A program made the translations under genes and the position numbers. Of a stretch of DNA of 64,000 nucleotides, positions 18,413 to 27,568 are shown in pieces. The notes under the pieces were generated by a model. That model had not been told where the DNA came from and did not search any database. It saw only the letters and a list, made by a program, of their open reading frames with translations. This DNA is from Streptosporangium amethystogenes. Lineage in GTDB: Bacteria; Actinomycetota; Actinomycetes; Streptosporangiales; Streptosporangiaceae. How positions within the stretch are numbered: the first letter of the stretch is position 1; every line of letters begins with the position of its first letter. Where the stretch lies: positions 248,001 through 312,000 of the forward strand of contig NZ_JOEQ01000002.1 of the NCBI RefSeq assembly GCF_000721075.1, read 5' to 3'.

Positions 18413-20368
18413 TCAGCTGTTCGCCGCGGTGAACGCGGCCGTCCCGCCGACGAGCGGCAGCATGACCGTGCTCTTCGTCGTGTCGAGGTGCAGCGTCGCG
18501 CCGGGGGTGGGCCGGATGGTGTACTCGTAGTCGCTCGACAGCAGCACGATGCCGATGCGGTGTCCCGCCGTGAACACATAGTCATGCGGCTGCATGTCGA
18601 AGTCGAGGCGGTACGGGCTGCCCGGCTTGACCGGCTCGGTCTTCGAGATCGACTTACGGTTCTGCGGATCCGCCCAGCCCCGAGTGATGATCTTCGCCTT
18701 GCCGTTCTGGTCGTAGTCGACGAGCAGCGCCGTGACGTTCGCCGCCGGCTGGCCGAAGGACGTCCGCAGTGATACCTGCGGCGTACCGCTGAGCCGGACC
18801 GCACCGGTCAGCGTCCCCGACTTGTAGGCCAGGCGGTTGGGGGACGTCACGGCGTCGGCGAGGGTCAGCGCCCGCTTCGAGGCGTCGTCGACGATCGTCT
18901 CGGTCACCGGCTTGCCCTGGCGGGTCTTGTCACCGGTGAGGACACCGGCGGTGCCGTCCGTGCCGGGCTCCAGGTTGAGCTCGGTGGCGGCCGCGGCCGG
19001 CTCGGGCCACTCGGGGTATTCCACCAGCGTCCTGTCCTCGCGCTGGATCAGCGCCCGCTGGTCGTTCTCCACGCCGTTCTGCTGGCCCCACAGGTAGCGG
19101 GTGAACCAGCGGTTGAGCACGTTGACGCTCGGGGAGCCGCCGTGCCCGCCCTGGTGCAGATAGATCTTGTGCGGCACCCCGCGCGCCTTGAGCGCCTCGT
19201 ACCACTGCGCGGCGTGCTTGGTCTTGACGTTCCAGTCGTTGAGCCCGTGCGCGACCAGCGTCGCGGCGTGGACCTTGTCGACGTCGTTCAGGTAGTTACG
19301 CTCATCCCAGAAGGCGCTGTAGTCGCCGGTGACCCGGTCCTGCGCCTTGGCGAGCTCCTCGATGACGCTTCGGCAGATCTGTTTGTTCGCTCGGGTGTAG
19401 ACGTACTCCGCGAGCACGTCGGCGTCCTCGCCCTGGTAGCCGCCCGGGGCGACGACGGCGCCGTTCGCGCGGTAGTAGTCGTACCAGCTGGAGATCGCCG
19501 AGATCGGCACGATGGCCTCGAGACCCTCGACACCGGTGCTCGCGACCGCGTTGGGCAGGGTGCCGTTGTACGACGTGCCGATCATGCCGACCTTGCCGGT
19601 CGTCCAGGTGGCATCGACTTCCCTGCCGGTGGCGTCGTAGGCCTTCGCCCGACCGTTCAGCCAGTCGACGACCGCTTTCGCGCCGATGGTCTCGTTGCGT
19701 CCACCGGTGGTGGGACAGCCGTCGGACTTACCGCTGCCCAGCGACTCGGCATGGACCACCGCGAAACCGCGAGGCAGCCAGTTGGACTCGTGACTGGTGC
19801 TGATGGCGGGCTGCGGGCCGGTGCCCGTGACGGCCTCGTCACCGTCGGCCACGCCTGCCACGCCGGCGGCGGCCAGTCGCTCGTCGGTCGCCGGATCCTT
19901 CACCGAACCACCGCGGTTCATCCAGCCCTTGCCCGGACGGAGTGCCTCGTGGAGCTCGTGGTCGACGTTGTGGTTCGCGACCGAATTGCCGCCGGCGTAG
20001 TAGGGGCTGACCTCGTACACGACGGGCGACTTCAGACCGGCCGTCTCGGTCTCCCGGAGGCGGGTGACCTCGGTGTGCACCCGGTCGTTGCGTCCGTCGC
20101 CGTCACTGTCGATCGGGGTCTCGACCCACACTTCCTCGCGAAGCCAGTCATTGCGGTTCGCCGAGAACACCGGCTGGGCCATGCCGTCCGTGAAGACCGG
20201 TCCGACGGAGGGGTCGGCGGCCGCACTGACCGGGGCCGAGGTCGCCGCGACCCCGGCGAAGGTCATGGTGGCGGCGAGACCCAGCGCCGCGGCGCCGCGG
20301 CGTGCCGACCCCGGACTACGGAGGGCGGTTGGCGCCCCAAGACCCGTCACCAGGCGTGTTACAGACAT
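18413..20368 (-). CDS. Secreted Xaa-Pro dipeptidyl-peptidase, S15 family
   Basis: This is a 651-residue exported alpha/beta hydrolase that would release Xaa-Pro dipeptides from peptide N-termini. I chose the ATG at 20368, with GGAAGG 7 bases upstream, over one 51 bases earlier. An N-terminal signal (Arg-rich start, hydrophobic LGLAATMTFAGVAATSA, cleavage near VSA-AAD) leads to the S15 catalytic domain. It has the nucleophile motif GTSYNGT, Asp in HGLNDWN and His in QGGHGGS. A C-terminal jelly-roll (XPD C-terminal domain) follows. The length is within the family's range. Upstream bases 20369-20580 are relatively A/T-rich and probably hold the promoter. Confidence 0.88.
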   Translation of the reverse strand: MSVTRLVTGLGAPTALRSPGSARRGAAALGLAATMTFAGVAATSAPVSAAADPSVGPVFTDGMAQPVFSANRNDWLREEVWVETPIDSDGDGRNDRVHTEVTRLRETETAGLKSPVVYEVSPYYAGGNSVANHNVDHELHEALRPGKGWMNRGGSVKDPATDERLAAAGVAGVADGDEAVTGTGPQPAISTSHESNWLPRGFAVVHAESLGSGKSDGCPTTGGRNETIGAKAVVDWLNGRAKAYDATGREVDATWTTGKVGMIGTSYNGTLPNAVASTGVEGLEAIVPISAISSWYDYYRANGAVVAPGGYQGEDADVLAEYVYTRANKQICRSVIEELAKAQDRVTGDYSAFWDERNYLNDVDKVHAATLVAHGLNDWNVKTKHAAQWYEALKARGVPHKIYLHQGGHGGSPSVNVLNRWFTRYLWGQQNGVENDQRALIQREDRTLVEYPEWPEPAAAATELNLEPGTDGTAGVLTGDKTRQGKPVTETIVDDASKRALTLADAVTSPNRLAYKSGTLTGAVRLSGTPQVSLRTSFGQPAANVTALLVDYDQNGKAKIITRGWADPQNRKSISKTEPVKPGSPYRLDFDMQPHDYVFTAGHRIGIVLLSSDYEYTIRPTPGATLHLDTTKSTVMLPLVGGTAAFTAANS

Positions 20369-20580
20369 CGACCAGCCTTCCCGAACAATCAGCGCGGGGC
20401 ACGAAAAGGCCCCGATCAAAGTTCAAGGGACAGTAAAAACTGCCCCAAGAAGGCTTGATGTTATGGGCAGGAAGTACGAAATGTCTATGGATGGGTACCA
20501 TGTCTCGATCACTACAATTTCGACACATATCGAGCTAGATCTCGGCGGCTCTAACACCACACGTCGAGATCCGGGACCCG

Positions 20581-20865
20581 GTGGCGTGCCTGGAGCACCA
20601 CAGGGTGCGCGGCGAACCCATCCGGCCCGGCGACCTCCTCCAGGCGGTGACCGACCGCCGCCGGGTCGGCTTCATGTACAGCTGTCCCAACCTGATCCCC
20701 GAACGCCCCGCCCTGTCGCTGCTGGAGCAGCAAGCCTTCGACCGCGCCCACGGCAGCCGATGGAAGCGGATCGCGCACACCGACAGCGCCGAGGCCGACC
20801 GCTACCCGTCCTTCGCCCTGGACGCCCCCACCCCACTGACCCCACAAGCTTGCCTCCGTCGAGGT
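20581..20865 (+). pseudogene. Relic of the C-terminal part of an MBL-fold metallo-hydrolase
   Basis: The plus frame reads RGEPIRPGDLLQAVTD, then GFMYSCPNLIP, then AFDRAHGSRWKRIAHTDS. This resembles the distal part of actinobacterial MBL-fold hydrolases (a GFMYSYPNLIP-type segment, FDR.HG, and a terminal basic helix). No plausible start, ribosome site or metal-binding N-terminal half is present. The frame runs on into the end of the convergent lipoprotein gene. It is likely the remnant of a gene related to the relic at 16765. Confidence 0.5.
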
Positions 20866-20893
20866 CGGGTACGGCCCACCTTCCTGTTCGACC

Positions 20894-22006
20894 TCAGTTG
20901 GCGCAGGGTGCATCGCTGATGCGGGAGAGATCCAGGACGGTGTAGCGCGTGGCAGAGGCCTCCCAGATCAGGAGTGACATTTCGGGTGTCGCCGCGCCGT
21001 ACCCGATCTCGTCCCGAGCGGTCTCGGCCTCGGCACGGCCAGGGAGGCCGAGGTTCCCTTTCCGCCGGGTGCAGCGGTCGTACAGCTGGAACGGGGGACC
21101 GAACTTGTTGTTCTCGTTGGCCGAGGGAAGGCCGAAGAGAACGAATCGGTCTCGGATCGGGGGCAGAAGGCCCAGAGCGAATCCCGAGACGATCGTACGC
21201 CCGGAGCCGTCTACTCGCTGCATGACGCTCCTCATGAGTTCACTGGGCGGAACGTCGGCCCGTCCGACACACCAAACGGATCCGCAGTACGGCCCCTCGA
21301 CGTCGTCCAGGCGCCGCGCCTTGTTCTCCTGGTGAGTGACCAGATTGACGATGCTCTGCCGCCGCATGTCGTAGGCCCAGGGCCAGGAGGTGACGCGGAG
21401 AGCCCGCCCGGGGAGCACCTGCTTGGGCTCACCACCGGTAAGCGGGATATGCCATACGCCGTCGACCCCCCACCAGACTGCGAGATCGTCAGTGACCTGA
21501 AAGCCGCCGGAGTAGTCCTGCCCGTCGGCAGGCAGTCGGGTCACCATCTTCATGGGGCCGCCCGCTCGGGGCATGACCCACAGTTCCATGTGGCGTTCTC
21601 CGTCGTACCGCGGGTCAGGTTTCTTCTCGCCCTGAACCAGTAAGGCCACCTGTTCCGCGTTGACAGCCGAGCGTTTGATTTCAAAACACCCCTCGCAGAC
21701 CGCCCACTCCGGCGCCGTGGCAAGGACAGCCTGCCGTCCTGTTCGGACGTTGAAGCTCAGGAGTGCCGGAGGATGCCCAATCGTCGTCAGGAGAGCCGTC
21801 TCCTTGCCGAGCATCGCGAGGGGAAACACCGAGTGGCCGTTCTTGAGCTTTCTGGGCACCGTGATGAGCGCTTCCGGCCACACGCCTTCGGCAGATGCTA
21901 CCGGCTCCTCGGGAAGCTCTGCGGACGATTCCGGCGGTTGTTGTGATGTGCAAGCGGTCCCCGCCCCGGCAAGAAGCAGCGACAGAGCCAGAATGAACCG
22001 TCTCAT
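20894..22006 (-). CDS. Predicted lipoprotein, beta-propeller-like, function unknown
   Basis: This is a 370-residue predicted lipoprotein. MRR is followed by a hydrophobic stretch and the lipobox LAGAGTAC, so it should be anchored outside the membrane. The body has repeated segments with W/G/D turns (LWVMPRAGGPMKMVTRL, VWHIPLTGGEPKQVLPG) like WD40/TolB propeller blades, and several Cys (CEGC, CGSVWC) that may form disulphides. I prefer the ATG at 22006 to a GTG 18 bases earlier because it gives a clean signal peptide, but neither has a strong ribosome site. I do not recognise the family. Confidence 0.7.
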   Translation of the reverse strand: MRRFILALSLLLAGAGTACTSQQPPESSAELPEEPVASAEGVWPEALITVPRKLKNGHSVFPLAMLGKETALLTTIGHPPALLSFNVRTGRQAVLATAPEWAVCEGCFEIKRSAVNAEQVALLVQGEKKPDPRYDGERHMELWVMPRAGGPMKMVTRLPADGQDYSGGFQVTDDLAVWWGVDGVWHIPLTGGEPKQVLPGRALRVTSWPWAYDMRRQSIVNLVTHQENKARRLDDVEGPYCGSVWCVGRADVPPSELMRSVMQRVDGSGRTIVSGFALGLLPPIRDRFVLFGLPSANENNKFGPPFQLYDRCTRRKGNLGLPGRAEAETARDEIGYGAATPEMSLLIWEASATRYTVLDLSRISDAPCAN

Positions 22007-22140
22007 ACCAAGCTGGGGCTTCACTTGGTGTCAGACGGATCAACGGCGGGGACGGTTCCGGCCAGAACATCCGGACCATCCGCGCCTGCCGTCTCCAGAT
22101 CGCCCCCGGTATCCCCGCCGCCCCGAGTTCAGCCCTATGG

Positions 22141-22176
22141 GCGGCCCCCCCCCGGATCATCGGATCGGGGGGCCGC
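22141..22176. terminator. GC-rich hairpin with C9/G6 tracts
   Basis: The arm GCGGCCCCCC (22141-22150) pairs with GGGGGGCCGC (22167-22176), with a smaller CCG/CGG pairing in the loop. It lies just 3' of the broken small minus-strand frame that ends at 22191 and before the lipoprotein gene. It is best read as a terminator for that small unit. Confidence 0.55.
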
Positions 22177-22190
22177 CACAGGTGGGACGA

Positions 22191-22332
22191 TCAGCCACGC
22201 AGGCCCTTCAGGCAGCCGTAGATGGCCACGGCCAGCACCGCCTCCGGACCCCGTCAGGTCTCCGCCGAACTTGTTCCAGACCTCGGTCACGGCGCCGGTG
22301 GCGCACTTGCCCGCCTTCCACCACGCCCACAT
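22191..22332 (-). pseudogene. Possible frameshifted small peptide gene before a terminator
   Basis: From an ATG at 22332 the frame reads MWAWWKAGKCATGAVTEVWNKFGG and then Gly/Ser. Shifting by one base in a GGAGGCGG tract gives AVLAVAIYGCLKGLRG and a TGA at 22191, directly before a strong hairpin. The Gly/Ala/Cys-rich amphipathic composition resembles small secreted or bacteriocin-like peptides. No ribosome site or export signal is convincing. The coding claim is tentative. Confidence 0.3.
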
Positions 22333-22579
22333 GGCGCCGATGACCCGGATCCCCGGCCGCTCGACTCTCGTCTCATCCCCCACGGCCGTCGAACTCAATG
22401 ACGGGTCCCGGGCGGCGTCGCGGCGCAGTGAGACGCCAAAAGCCCAGGTAGGACGATGGTGCTGTCACGAGCGCGCCTCCGTGCGGCGACGCGGGGTCCG
22501 AGGTTAGGTCGTAATGAGACGCGGCAGTGCGCCACAGGCGGTGCGGACAGCTCGCGCGAAGGATCTGCCGGAGGAAGCC

Positions 22580-23623
22580 ATGAACATCGTGATAAGCGTC
22601 CTGTTCCGCGCCATACCCCTGGTGCTCGGGGCCATCTGTCTCGCCTTCGGCCTCTACATCAACAGCGGCGGCGAAGACGCCAACCACTTCGTCGCCGGCC
22701 ATGTGAACATCGCGCTCACCGCGATCTGCTACGCGCTCTTCACCACCGCCGCGACGATCATCCGCCAGCTGATCAACCGTTACGACCTGCTGTGGCGGGT
22801 CGCGCTGCCGTTGACGGGCTACCTCGTCGCCCTCGCCACCATCGGCTGGGGCATCTTCACGGTGAGCCGGGGCGACGACGCCAAGTTCGTGGTCGGCGGC
22901 TTCGTGATCATCGGGATCGGCCTCATCGCCATCTGCGTGAGCACGGTGGCCACGGCCTCCACCGCCTTCGGCCTCATCCCCTACAACGCCGCCCGCGCCC
23001 CGGACGCCGGGCCACCGGAGGGCGCCTACCTGGAACGGGTGGGCATGACACTGATCGCGGTCCCGATGGTCTGCGCCATCGTGGGGTTCGCCATCGCCTT
23101 CGGCCTTCTCTTCCACGGAGAGAGTTCCACCTACGTCGCCGGACACGTTCTCTTCGGGCTGTCGGCGATCTGCGCCAGCCTGATCGCGCTGGTGGCGAGC
23201 ATCGTCCGTCAGGTTCGCAACGTCTTCCGCGACAGGGAGCGATATCGGTGGAGCCAGCTGGTCGTCATCATGGGAACGATCAGCTTCGCGCTGGGCCTGT
23301 ACGTCCTGCTCGGCTCCGACCTGCCCTACCGGATAGCTCCCGGCTACATCCTGATCGGTCTCGCGCTGGTCTGCTTCAGCATCCTGTCCAAGGCACTGCT
23401 GCTGGCCCTGGTATGGCGCCGCTCCTTCCCGCTCGCGAACCGCATTCCCATCCTGCCGGTGACCACCGCGCTGATCTGCCTGTTCTTCTCCGCCTTCCTG
23501 TCCGAGGCGGCCGTCACAGATCCACAGTTCTTCATCCCCGCCCGCGTGATGGTGGGGCTGGGCGCGGTGTGCTTCACGCTCTTCTCCATCGTCTCGATCC
23601 TTGAGGCCGGGACGTCCACCTAG
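22580..23623 (+). CDS. YhiM-like inner membrane protein (DUF2776)
   Basis: This is a 347-residue polytopic membrane protein with about ten hydrophobic helices in repeated blocks; similar segments HFVAGHVNIALTAICYALFTT and TYVAGHVLFGLSAICASLIAL occur twice. The C-terminus VGLGAVCFTLFSIVSILEAG and the segment LVWRRSFPLANRIPILPV are, from memory, nearly the same as in E. coli YhiM, a stress-associated inner membrane protein of unclear mechanism. The ATG at 22580 with GGAGGAAG just upstream beats a start 66 bases earlier. It stands alone, convergent with the ROK regulator gene, and bases 23624-23900 between them hold no gene I can support. Confidence 0.8.
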   Translation: MNIVISVLFRAIPLVLGAICLAFGLYINSGGEDANHFVAGHVNIALTAICYALFTTAATIIRQLINRYDLLWRVALPLTGYLVALATIGWGIFTVSRGDDAKFVVGGFVIIGIGLIAICVSTVATASTAFGLIPYNAARAPDAGPPEGAYLERVGMTLIAVPMVCAIVGFAIAFGLLFHGESSTYVAGHVLFGLSAICASLIALVASIVRQVRNVFRDRERYRWSQLVVIMGTISFALGLYVLLGSDLPYRIAPGYILIGLALVCFSILSKALLLALVWRRSFPLANRIPILPVTTALICLFFSAFLSEAAVTDPQFFIPARVMVGLGAVCFTLFSIVSILEAGTST

Positions 23624-23900
23624 GAAACGGCGCTCCTACGAGATGAGCAGCCTGGCCCGGACGACCGCGAGATCACCGGCGCCCAGGCCCGCCGCCCGGT
23701 CGGGGGCGTGAGCGAACCAGGTCATCGCATGAACCAAACGACAACGAGCAGTCACGACCGGTACTGACCGCCCGTCCGCCCCGGCGCGCCGGCGTTGCCC
23801 GGTAAGGCGTCGTCGCCTACGTGTGCGCTGTGCGGGCACCCCACCCCGTCGGGTTAAGAGGGCTGGTCGTATGCCTGCCGCACCTCGTCCGTTCCGCCCC

Positions 23901-25043
23901 TCAACTGAGGACGGCGTCCAGCAGGAGGGAGCCCGCGCCGAGGAGGGCGGCATCGGGGCCGCCACGGGTGACGGCGATCTCCAGGTCGCGGGTGGCCAGC
24001 GGGAGGCAGCGCTCGTAGACGGCGGCGCGGATGGAGGAGATCAGCGGCTCGGCGGTGGAGAGGCTGCCGCCGACGACGATGGCGTCGGGATTGAGGAAGT
24101 TGACCAGGACGGTGAGCACCTCGCCGATGAGGCGGCCCGCGTTCCTGACCAGGGCGGTGGCCTCGGGCACGCCGTCCTCGACCAGGGCGACGACGTCGCC
24201 CGGGCGTCGCGTCGCGATGCCGAGCTCGGACAGGGCGCCCATGAGCGCGGCGCCGCTCGCGTAGGCCTCCAGGCAGTCGGGGTGGCCGCACGAGCACATG
24301 GTGGAGGAGTCGGTCCTGACCCGGACGTGGCTGATGTCGCCGGCCGCACCCCTGCCCCGGTGCAGGCGGCCGTCGACGATCACGCCGCACCCTATGCCGC
24401 TGCCGGCCTTCAGCACCATGAGGTTGTCGCACCCGGGCCATGAGCGGGCCTCGCCGACGGCCAGGAGGTTGGCATCGTTCTCGACGAGCACCGGCAGGTC
24501 GTAGTGCGCGCCGAGATGCTCGGCGACGGGGAAGTTGTGCCAGCCGGGCATGCGCGAGGGAGACACCACGCGGCCGCTGGCGGGGTCGACGGGGCCGGGT
24601 ATGCCGGTGCCGACGCCTCTCAGGGGGACGCCGGGCGGGCCGTGGGTCAGCATCAGTTCGTCGAACGAGGCGGCCATCCAGTCGAGGGTCGCCTCGGGGC
24701 CGAGCGCTATGTCGCAGGCGCGCTCCTCGACGACGAGGGGGGCGCCGCTGAGGTCGAGTAGGCCGAGGCGGGCGTGGTGCGCCCCGAGGTCGGCCACCGC
24801 GAGCAGGCCGGCGGTCGGGCTGACCCGCAGCCGCCGAGGCCGCCGCCCACCCCTGGAGGTGCCCGAGCCCTCCTCGACGAGGAGCCCGGTGTCGATCAGC
24901 TCCTCGACGCGCAGGGAGACGCTCGACGCCGCCAGGCCGGAGATACGGGCCAGCTGGGCGCGCGACTCGGCGTGGCCGGTGGCGACAAGACGCAGAAGGT
25001 CGCCCTGCGCTCCCCGCACCAACAGCCGCTCTTTGCCTGACAT
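23901..25043 (-). CDS. ROK-family transcriptional regulator
   Basis: This is a 380-residue NagC/XylR-type regulator. An N-terminal winged helix ([24 protein letters not shown]) is followed by a ROK sugar-kinase fold. It has [22 protein letters not shown], the ATP/sugar-site stretch [11 protein letters not shown], and the ROK zinc motif [14 protein letters not shown]. It is divergent from the ABC transporter/asparaginase/cutC operon and most likely represses it. The ligand is probably a sugar or aminosugar, as usual for ROK proteins, which is notable because the transporter looks like an amino-acid type. Confidence 0.88.
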   Translation of the reverse strand: MSGKERLLVRGAQGDLLRLVATGHAESRAQLARISGLAASSVSLRVEELIDTGLLVEEGSGTSRGGRRPRRLRVSPTAGLLAVADLGAHHARLGLLDLSGAPLVVEERACDIALGPEATLDWMAASFDELMLTHGPPGVPLRGVGTGIPGPVDPASGRVVSPSRMPGWHNFPVAEHLGAHYDLPVLVENDANLLAVGEARSWPGCDNLMVLKAGSGIGCGVIVDGRLHRGRGAAGDISHVRVRTDSSTMCSCGHPDCLEAYASGAALMGALSELGIATRRPGDVVALVEDGVPEATALVRNAGRLIGEVLTVLVNFLNPDAIVVGGSLSTAEPLISSIRAAVYERCLPLATRDLEIAVTRGGPDAALLGAGSLLLDAVLS

Positions 25044-25148
25044 GGACTAGAGGAATACCACGTCTGTACTTACTACGGCAACGTGTTGACTTCCGTAAGA
25101 ATCATCTATTACCTTCCGGTTTGTCTTCGATTTCGAAGGAAGATGGCA
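25044..25148 (+). promoter_or_regulatory. Promoter/operator region of ROK-controlled operon
   Basis: An imperfect inverted repeat, CTTACTACGG (25069-25078) and CCGTAAG (25093-25099), flanks a TTGACT -35-like box (25086-25091). A TATTAC -10-like box follows at 25107-25112, with a short 15-base spacer. The layout suits an operator where a ROK repressor blocks polymerase. Confidence 0.4.
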
Positions 25149-25877
25149 ATGATTCAGGTCAAAGGGTTGAACAAGTGGTTCGGTGATCATCACGTGCTGC
25201 GCGACATCGACCTTGATGTGGCGCGGGGCGAGGTCGTCGTGGTGGTCGGTCCCTCGGGATCGGGCAAGTCGACGCTGTGCCGCTGCCTCAACCGGCTGGA
25301 GCCCGCCGGGTCCGGAGACATCCTCGTCGACGGCGTACCCGCCCCCGTGGAGGGCCGGGAACTGGCCAGGCTCCGGGCCGACGTCGGCATGGTGTTCCAG
25401 TCGTTCAACCTCTTCCAGCACAAGACCGTGCTGGAGAACATCGTGCTCGCGCCGATGAAGGTCCGGGGCGACTCCCGTGCCGAGGCCGAGGCGTCGGCAC
25501 GGGATCTGCTGGCGCGCGTCGGCATCGCCGAGCAGGCGGGAAAGCTGCCCGCGCGGCTGTCCGGTGGGCAGCAGCAGCGGGCCGCCATCGCCCGCGCGCT
25601 GGCCATGCGGCCCAAGGTGATGCTCTTCGACGAGCCCACCTCCGCACTCGACCCGGAGATGGTCGGTGAGGTGCTGGACGTGATGGTCCGGCTCGCCGCC
25701 GACGGCATGACCATGGTCGTCGTCACCCACGAGATGGGCTTCGCCCGCAGGGCCGCCGACCGCGTGGTCTTCATGGACGCCGGCCAGATCGTCGAGACGG
25801 GCGAGCCCGGCGCCTTCTTCGAGGCTCCTCAGACAGACAGGGCCAGGGACTTCCTGGCCAAAGTTCTCACTCACTGA
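25149..25877 (+). CDS. Polar amino-acid ABC transporter ATP-binding protein
   Basis: This is a 242-residue GlnQ/HisP-type ATPase. Walker [11 protein letters not shown]-loop FQSFNLF, signature LSGGQQQR, Walker [14 protein letters not shown] and H-loop [29 protein letters not shown] are all intact. I chose the ATG at 25149 ([12 protein letters not shown]), 6 bases after GGAAG; ATG 25143 is two codons earlier. It is the first gene of a six-gene operon with its binding protein and two permeases downstream, plus a tiny relay frame between the permeases. Confidence 0.92.
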   Translation: MIQVKGLNKWFGDHHVLRDIDLDVARGEVVVVVGPSGSGKSTLCRCLNRLEPAGSGDILVDGVPAPVEGRELARLRADVGMVFQSFNLFQHKTVLENIVLAPMKVRGDSRAEAEASARDLLARVGIAEQAGKLPARLSGGQQQRAAIARALAMRPKVMLFDEPTSALDPEMVGEVLDVMVRLAADGMTMVVVTHEMGFARRAADRVVFMDAGQIVETGEPGAFFEAPQTDRARDFLAKVLTH

Positions 25878-25896
25878 TCGAAAACGATCAAAAAGG

Positions 25897-26826
25897 ATGG
25901 TGGGCCCGATGGTGTCCATGAAGCGGCTGGCCGCTGTCGCCGCTGTGTCCATGCTCGGCCTCTCGGCCTGTGCCGGTACGGACTCGGGAAGCCCGGCCGT
26001 ACCAGGTGAGGCCAAGGGCGGCGACCTGATCGCCTCGGCGCCGGTCGCGGCCGCCGCGGACATCCTGCCCGGCTCCACGATGGAGAAGATCAAGCAACGC
26101 GGCGAGCTGATCGTCGGCGGGTCGCTCGACGCGCCGCTGCTGTCGCAGCAGAACCCGACGACCGGCGAGGTCGAGGGATTCGACGCGGACATGGGCAAGG
26201 CGCTCGCCAAGTACATCATCGGCGAGCCCAAGGTGAAGATCGTCAACTCCGCCTCGGAGACTCGCGAGGCGCTGCTCGGCAACGGCACCGTGGACGTCGT
26301 CCTCCAGACCTACACGATCACCCCGGAGCGGGCCGAGCAGGTCTCCTTCGCCGGACCGTACTACTCCTCCGGGCTGAGCCTCGCGGTCAGGAAGGGCACC
26401 ACGGGCATCACCAAGCCCGAGGACCTGAACGGCAAGACCGTCATCGCCGGAGCCAACACCCCGGCCATCCCGGCGATCAAGAAGCTCGCCCCGCAGGCCA
26501 AGATCGTGACGTTCGGCAGCGACCCCGAGTGCATGCAGGCCCTCAAGCAGGAACGCGGCGACGCCTACGTCCAGGATGAGACGCTCCTGGTCGCCAACGC
26601 GCAGAAGGACTCCTCGGTCCAGGTCGTCGGCAGCCCGTTCACCACCGACCCGTACGGCATCGGCCTCAAGCACGGTGACGACCAGTTCAAGAAGTTCGTC
26701 AACGACTGGCTGAAGAAGATCCAGGCCGACGGCCTCTGGCAGAAGACCTGGAAGCAGTCTCTCGGCACGGTCGTGCAGGGTGAGGCTCCCACCCCGCCGC
26801 AGATCGGATCGGTGCCGGGGTCCTGA
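25897..26826 (+). CDS. ABC transporter substrate-binding lipoprotein, polar amino-acid family
   Basis: This is a protein of about 309 residues with a lipoprotein signal (MKRLAAVAAVSMLGLSAC; lipobox Cys at residue 25 of the longest form). A SBP_bac_3 fold follows: GELIVGGSLDAPLLS, VEGFDADMGKALAKYI, DVVLQTYTITPERAEQVSFAGPYY. That pattern is typical of glutamate/glutamine/aspartate binders. In-frame ATGs at 25897, 25909 and 25918 are possible, and 25918 gives the most standard signal peptide. It directly follows the ATPase gene, and its TGA overlaps the permease ATG. The true ligand may be a modified amino acid, given the ROK regulator (inference). Confidence 0.88.
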   Translation: MVGPMVSMKRLAAVAAVSMLGLSACAGTDSGSPAVPGEAKGGDLIASAPVAAAADILPGSTMEKIKQRGELIVGGSLDAPLLSQQNPTTGEVEGFDADMGKALAKYIIGEPKVKIVNSASETREALLGNGTVDVVLQTYTITPERAEQVSFAGPYYSSGLSLAVRKGTTGITKPEDLNGKTVIAGANTPAIPAIKKLAPQAKIVTFGSDPECMQALKQERGDAYVQDETLLVANAQKDSSVQVVGSPFTTDPYGIGLKHGDDQFKKFVNDWLKKIQADGLWQKTWKQSLGTVVQGEAPTPPQIGSVPGS

Positions 26827-27470
26827 TGTCCGCCCTCCTGGATCACCTGCCCGAGTTCTGGCAGGGGCTGGTCGTGACCCTCCAGCTGACCGTGGCGTCC
26901 TTCGCCGGCGCCGCGGTCGTGGGGCTCGTGATCACCGCCATGCGGGTCAGCCCGGTCGGCGTCCTGCGCGGGATCGGCACGGCCTATGTGGAGACCTTCC
27001 AGAACCTGCCACTGCTGGTGCTGCTGGTGCTCGCCGTCTTCGGCCTGCCCGAGATCGGCCTCAAGGCCGACCTGCTGGTGACGGCCATGATCGTCATCGC
27101 GCTCTACGAGGCCGCCTACATCGCCGAGGCCCTGCGCTCCGGCGTCAACGCGGTCTCCGCGGGGCAGGGCGAGGCGGCCCGCGCGCTCGGGCTGACCTTC
27201 GGCCAGTCCCTGCGCCACGTGGTCCTGCCGCAGGCGCTGCGCACGGTGATCCAGCCGGTCGGCAACATCTTCATCGCGCTGACGATGAACACCTCGCTCG
27301 CCGCCGCGGTCGGCGTGGTCGACCTGACCGCCGCGGCCAACCGGGTGAACCTCATGGAGGCGCAGCCCATCCCGATCTTCGTCGGGGCCGGCCTGGCCTA
27401 CGCGCTGATCGCCGCCTGCGCCGGGTTCGTCACCGGCCGGCTCGAACGACGACTGGTGGTGGTCCGGTGA
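26826..27470 (+). CDS. Polar amino-acid ABC transporter permease 1
   Basis: This is a 214-residue HisM-type permease with about five membrane helices and the EAA loop EAARALGLTFGQSLRHVVLPQALR facing the ATPase. The ATG overlaps the binding-protein stop (TGATG). Its own stop overlaps the GTG of a 33-codon frame, which in turn overlaps the start of the second permease, so translation may be relayed through all three. Confidence 0.9.
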   Translation: MSALLDHLPEFWQGLVVTLQLTVASFAGAAVVGLVITAMRVSPVGVLRGIGTAYVETFQNLPLLVLLVLAVFGLPEIGLKADLLVTAMIVIALYEAAYIAEALRSGVNAVSAGQGEAARALGLTFGQSLRHVVLPQALRTVIQPVGNIFIALTMNTSLAAAVGVVDLTAAANRVNLMEAQPIPIFVGAGLAYALIAACAGFVTGRLERRLVVVR

Positions 27471-27568
27471 GCGTACCCTCTCCTGACGGAGCGGTGAGTG
27501 TCCGGTCCCCTGGCGGGCCGGTCGCCGCTCAGGCCGCGGGCTCGGGCGAACCGGCGGTGGTCCGGTGA
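27467..27568 (+). CDS. 33-residue relay frame between the two permease genes
   Basis: A GTG overlapping the TGA of permease 1 opens a 33-codon frame, Pro/Gly/Ala/Ser-rich, ending with ...AVVR. Its TGA overlaps the GTG of permease 2. The 15 bases around both junctions (GGTGGTCCGGTGAGC) are identical, so the about 98-base insert looks like a small duplication that kept translational coupling intact. Whether the peptide does anything is unknown. The value of the frame may just be passing ribosomes to the next gene. Confidence 0.4.
   Translation: MSVPSPDGAVSVRSPGGPVAAQAAGSGEPAVVR

Noticed and set aside
23636..23965. 109-codon minus frame between yhiM and the ROK gene
   Set aside because: It overlaps the end of the ROK gene, is Arg-rich and lacks a ribosome site. 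Its tail GLGAGDLAVVRARLL may be a relic but is too short to support.
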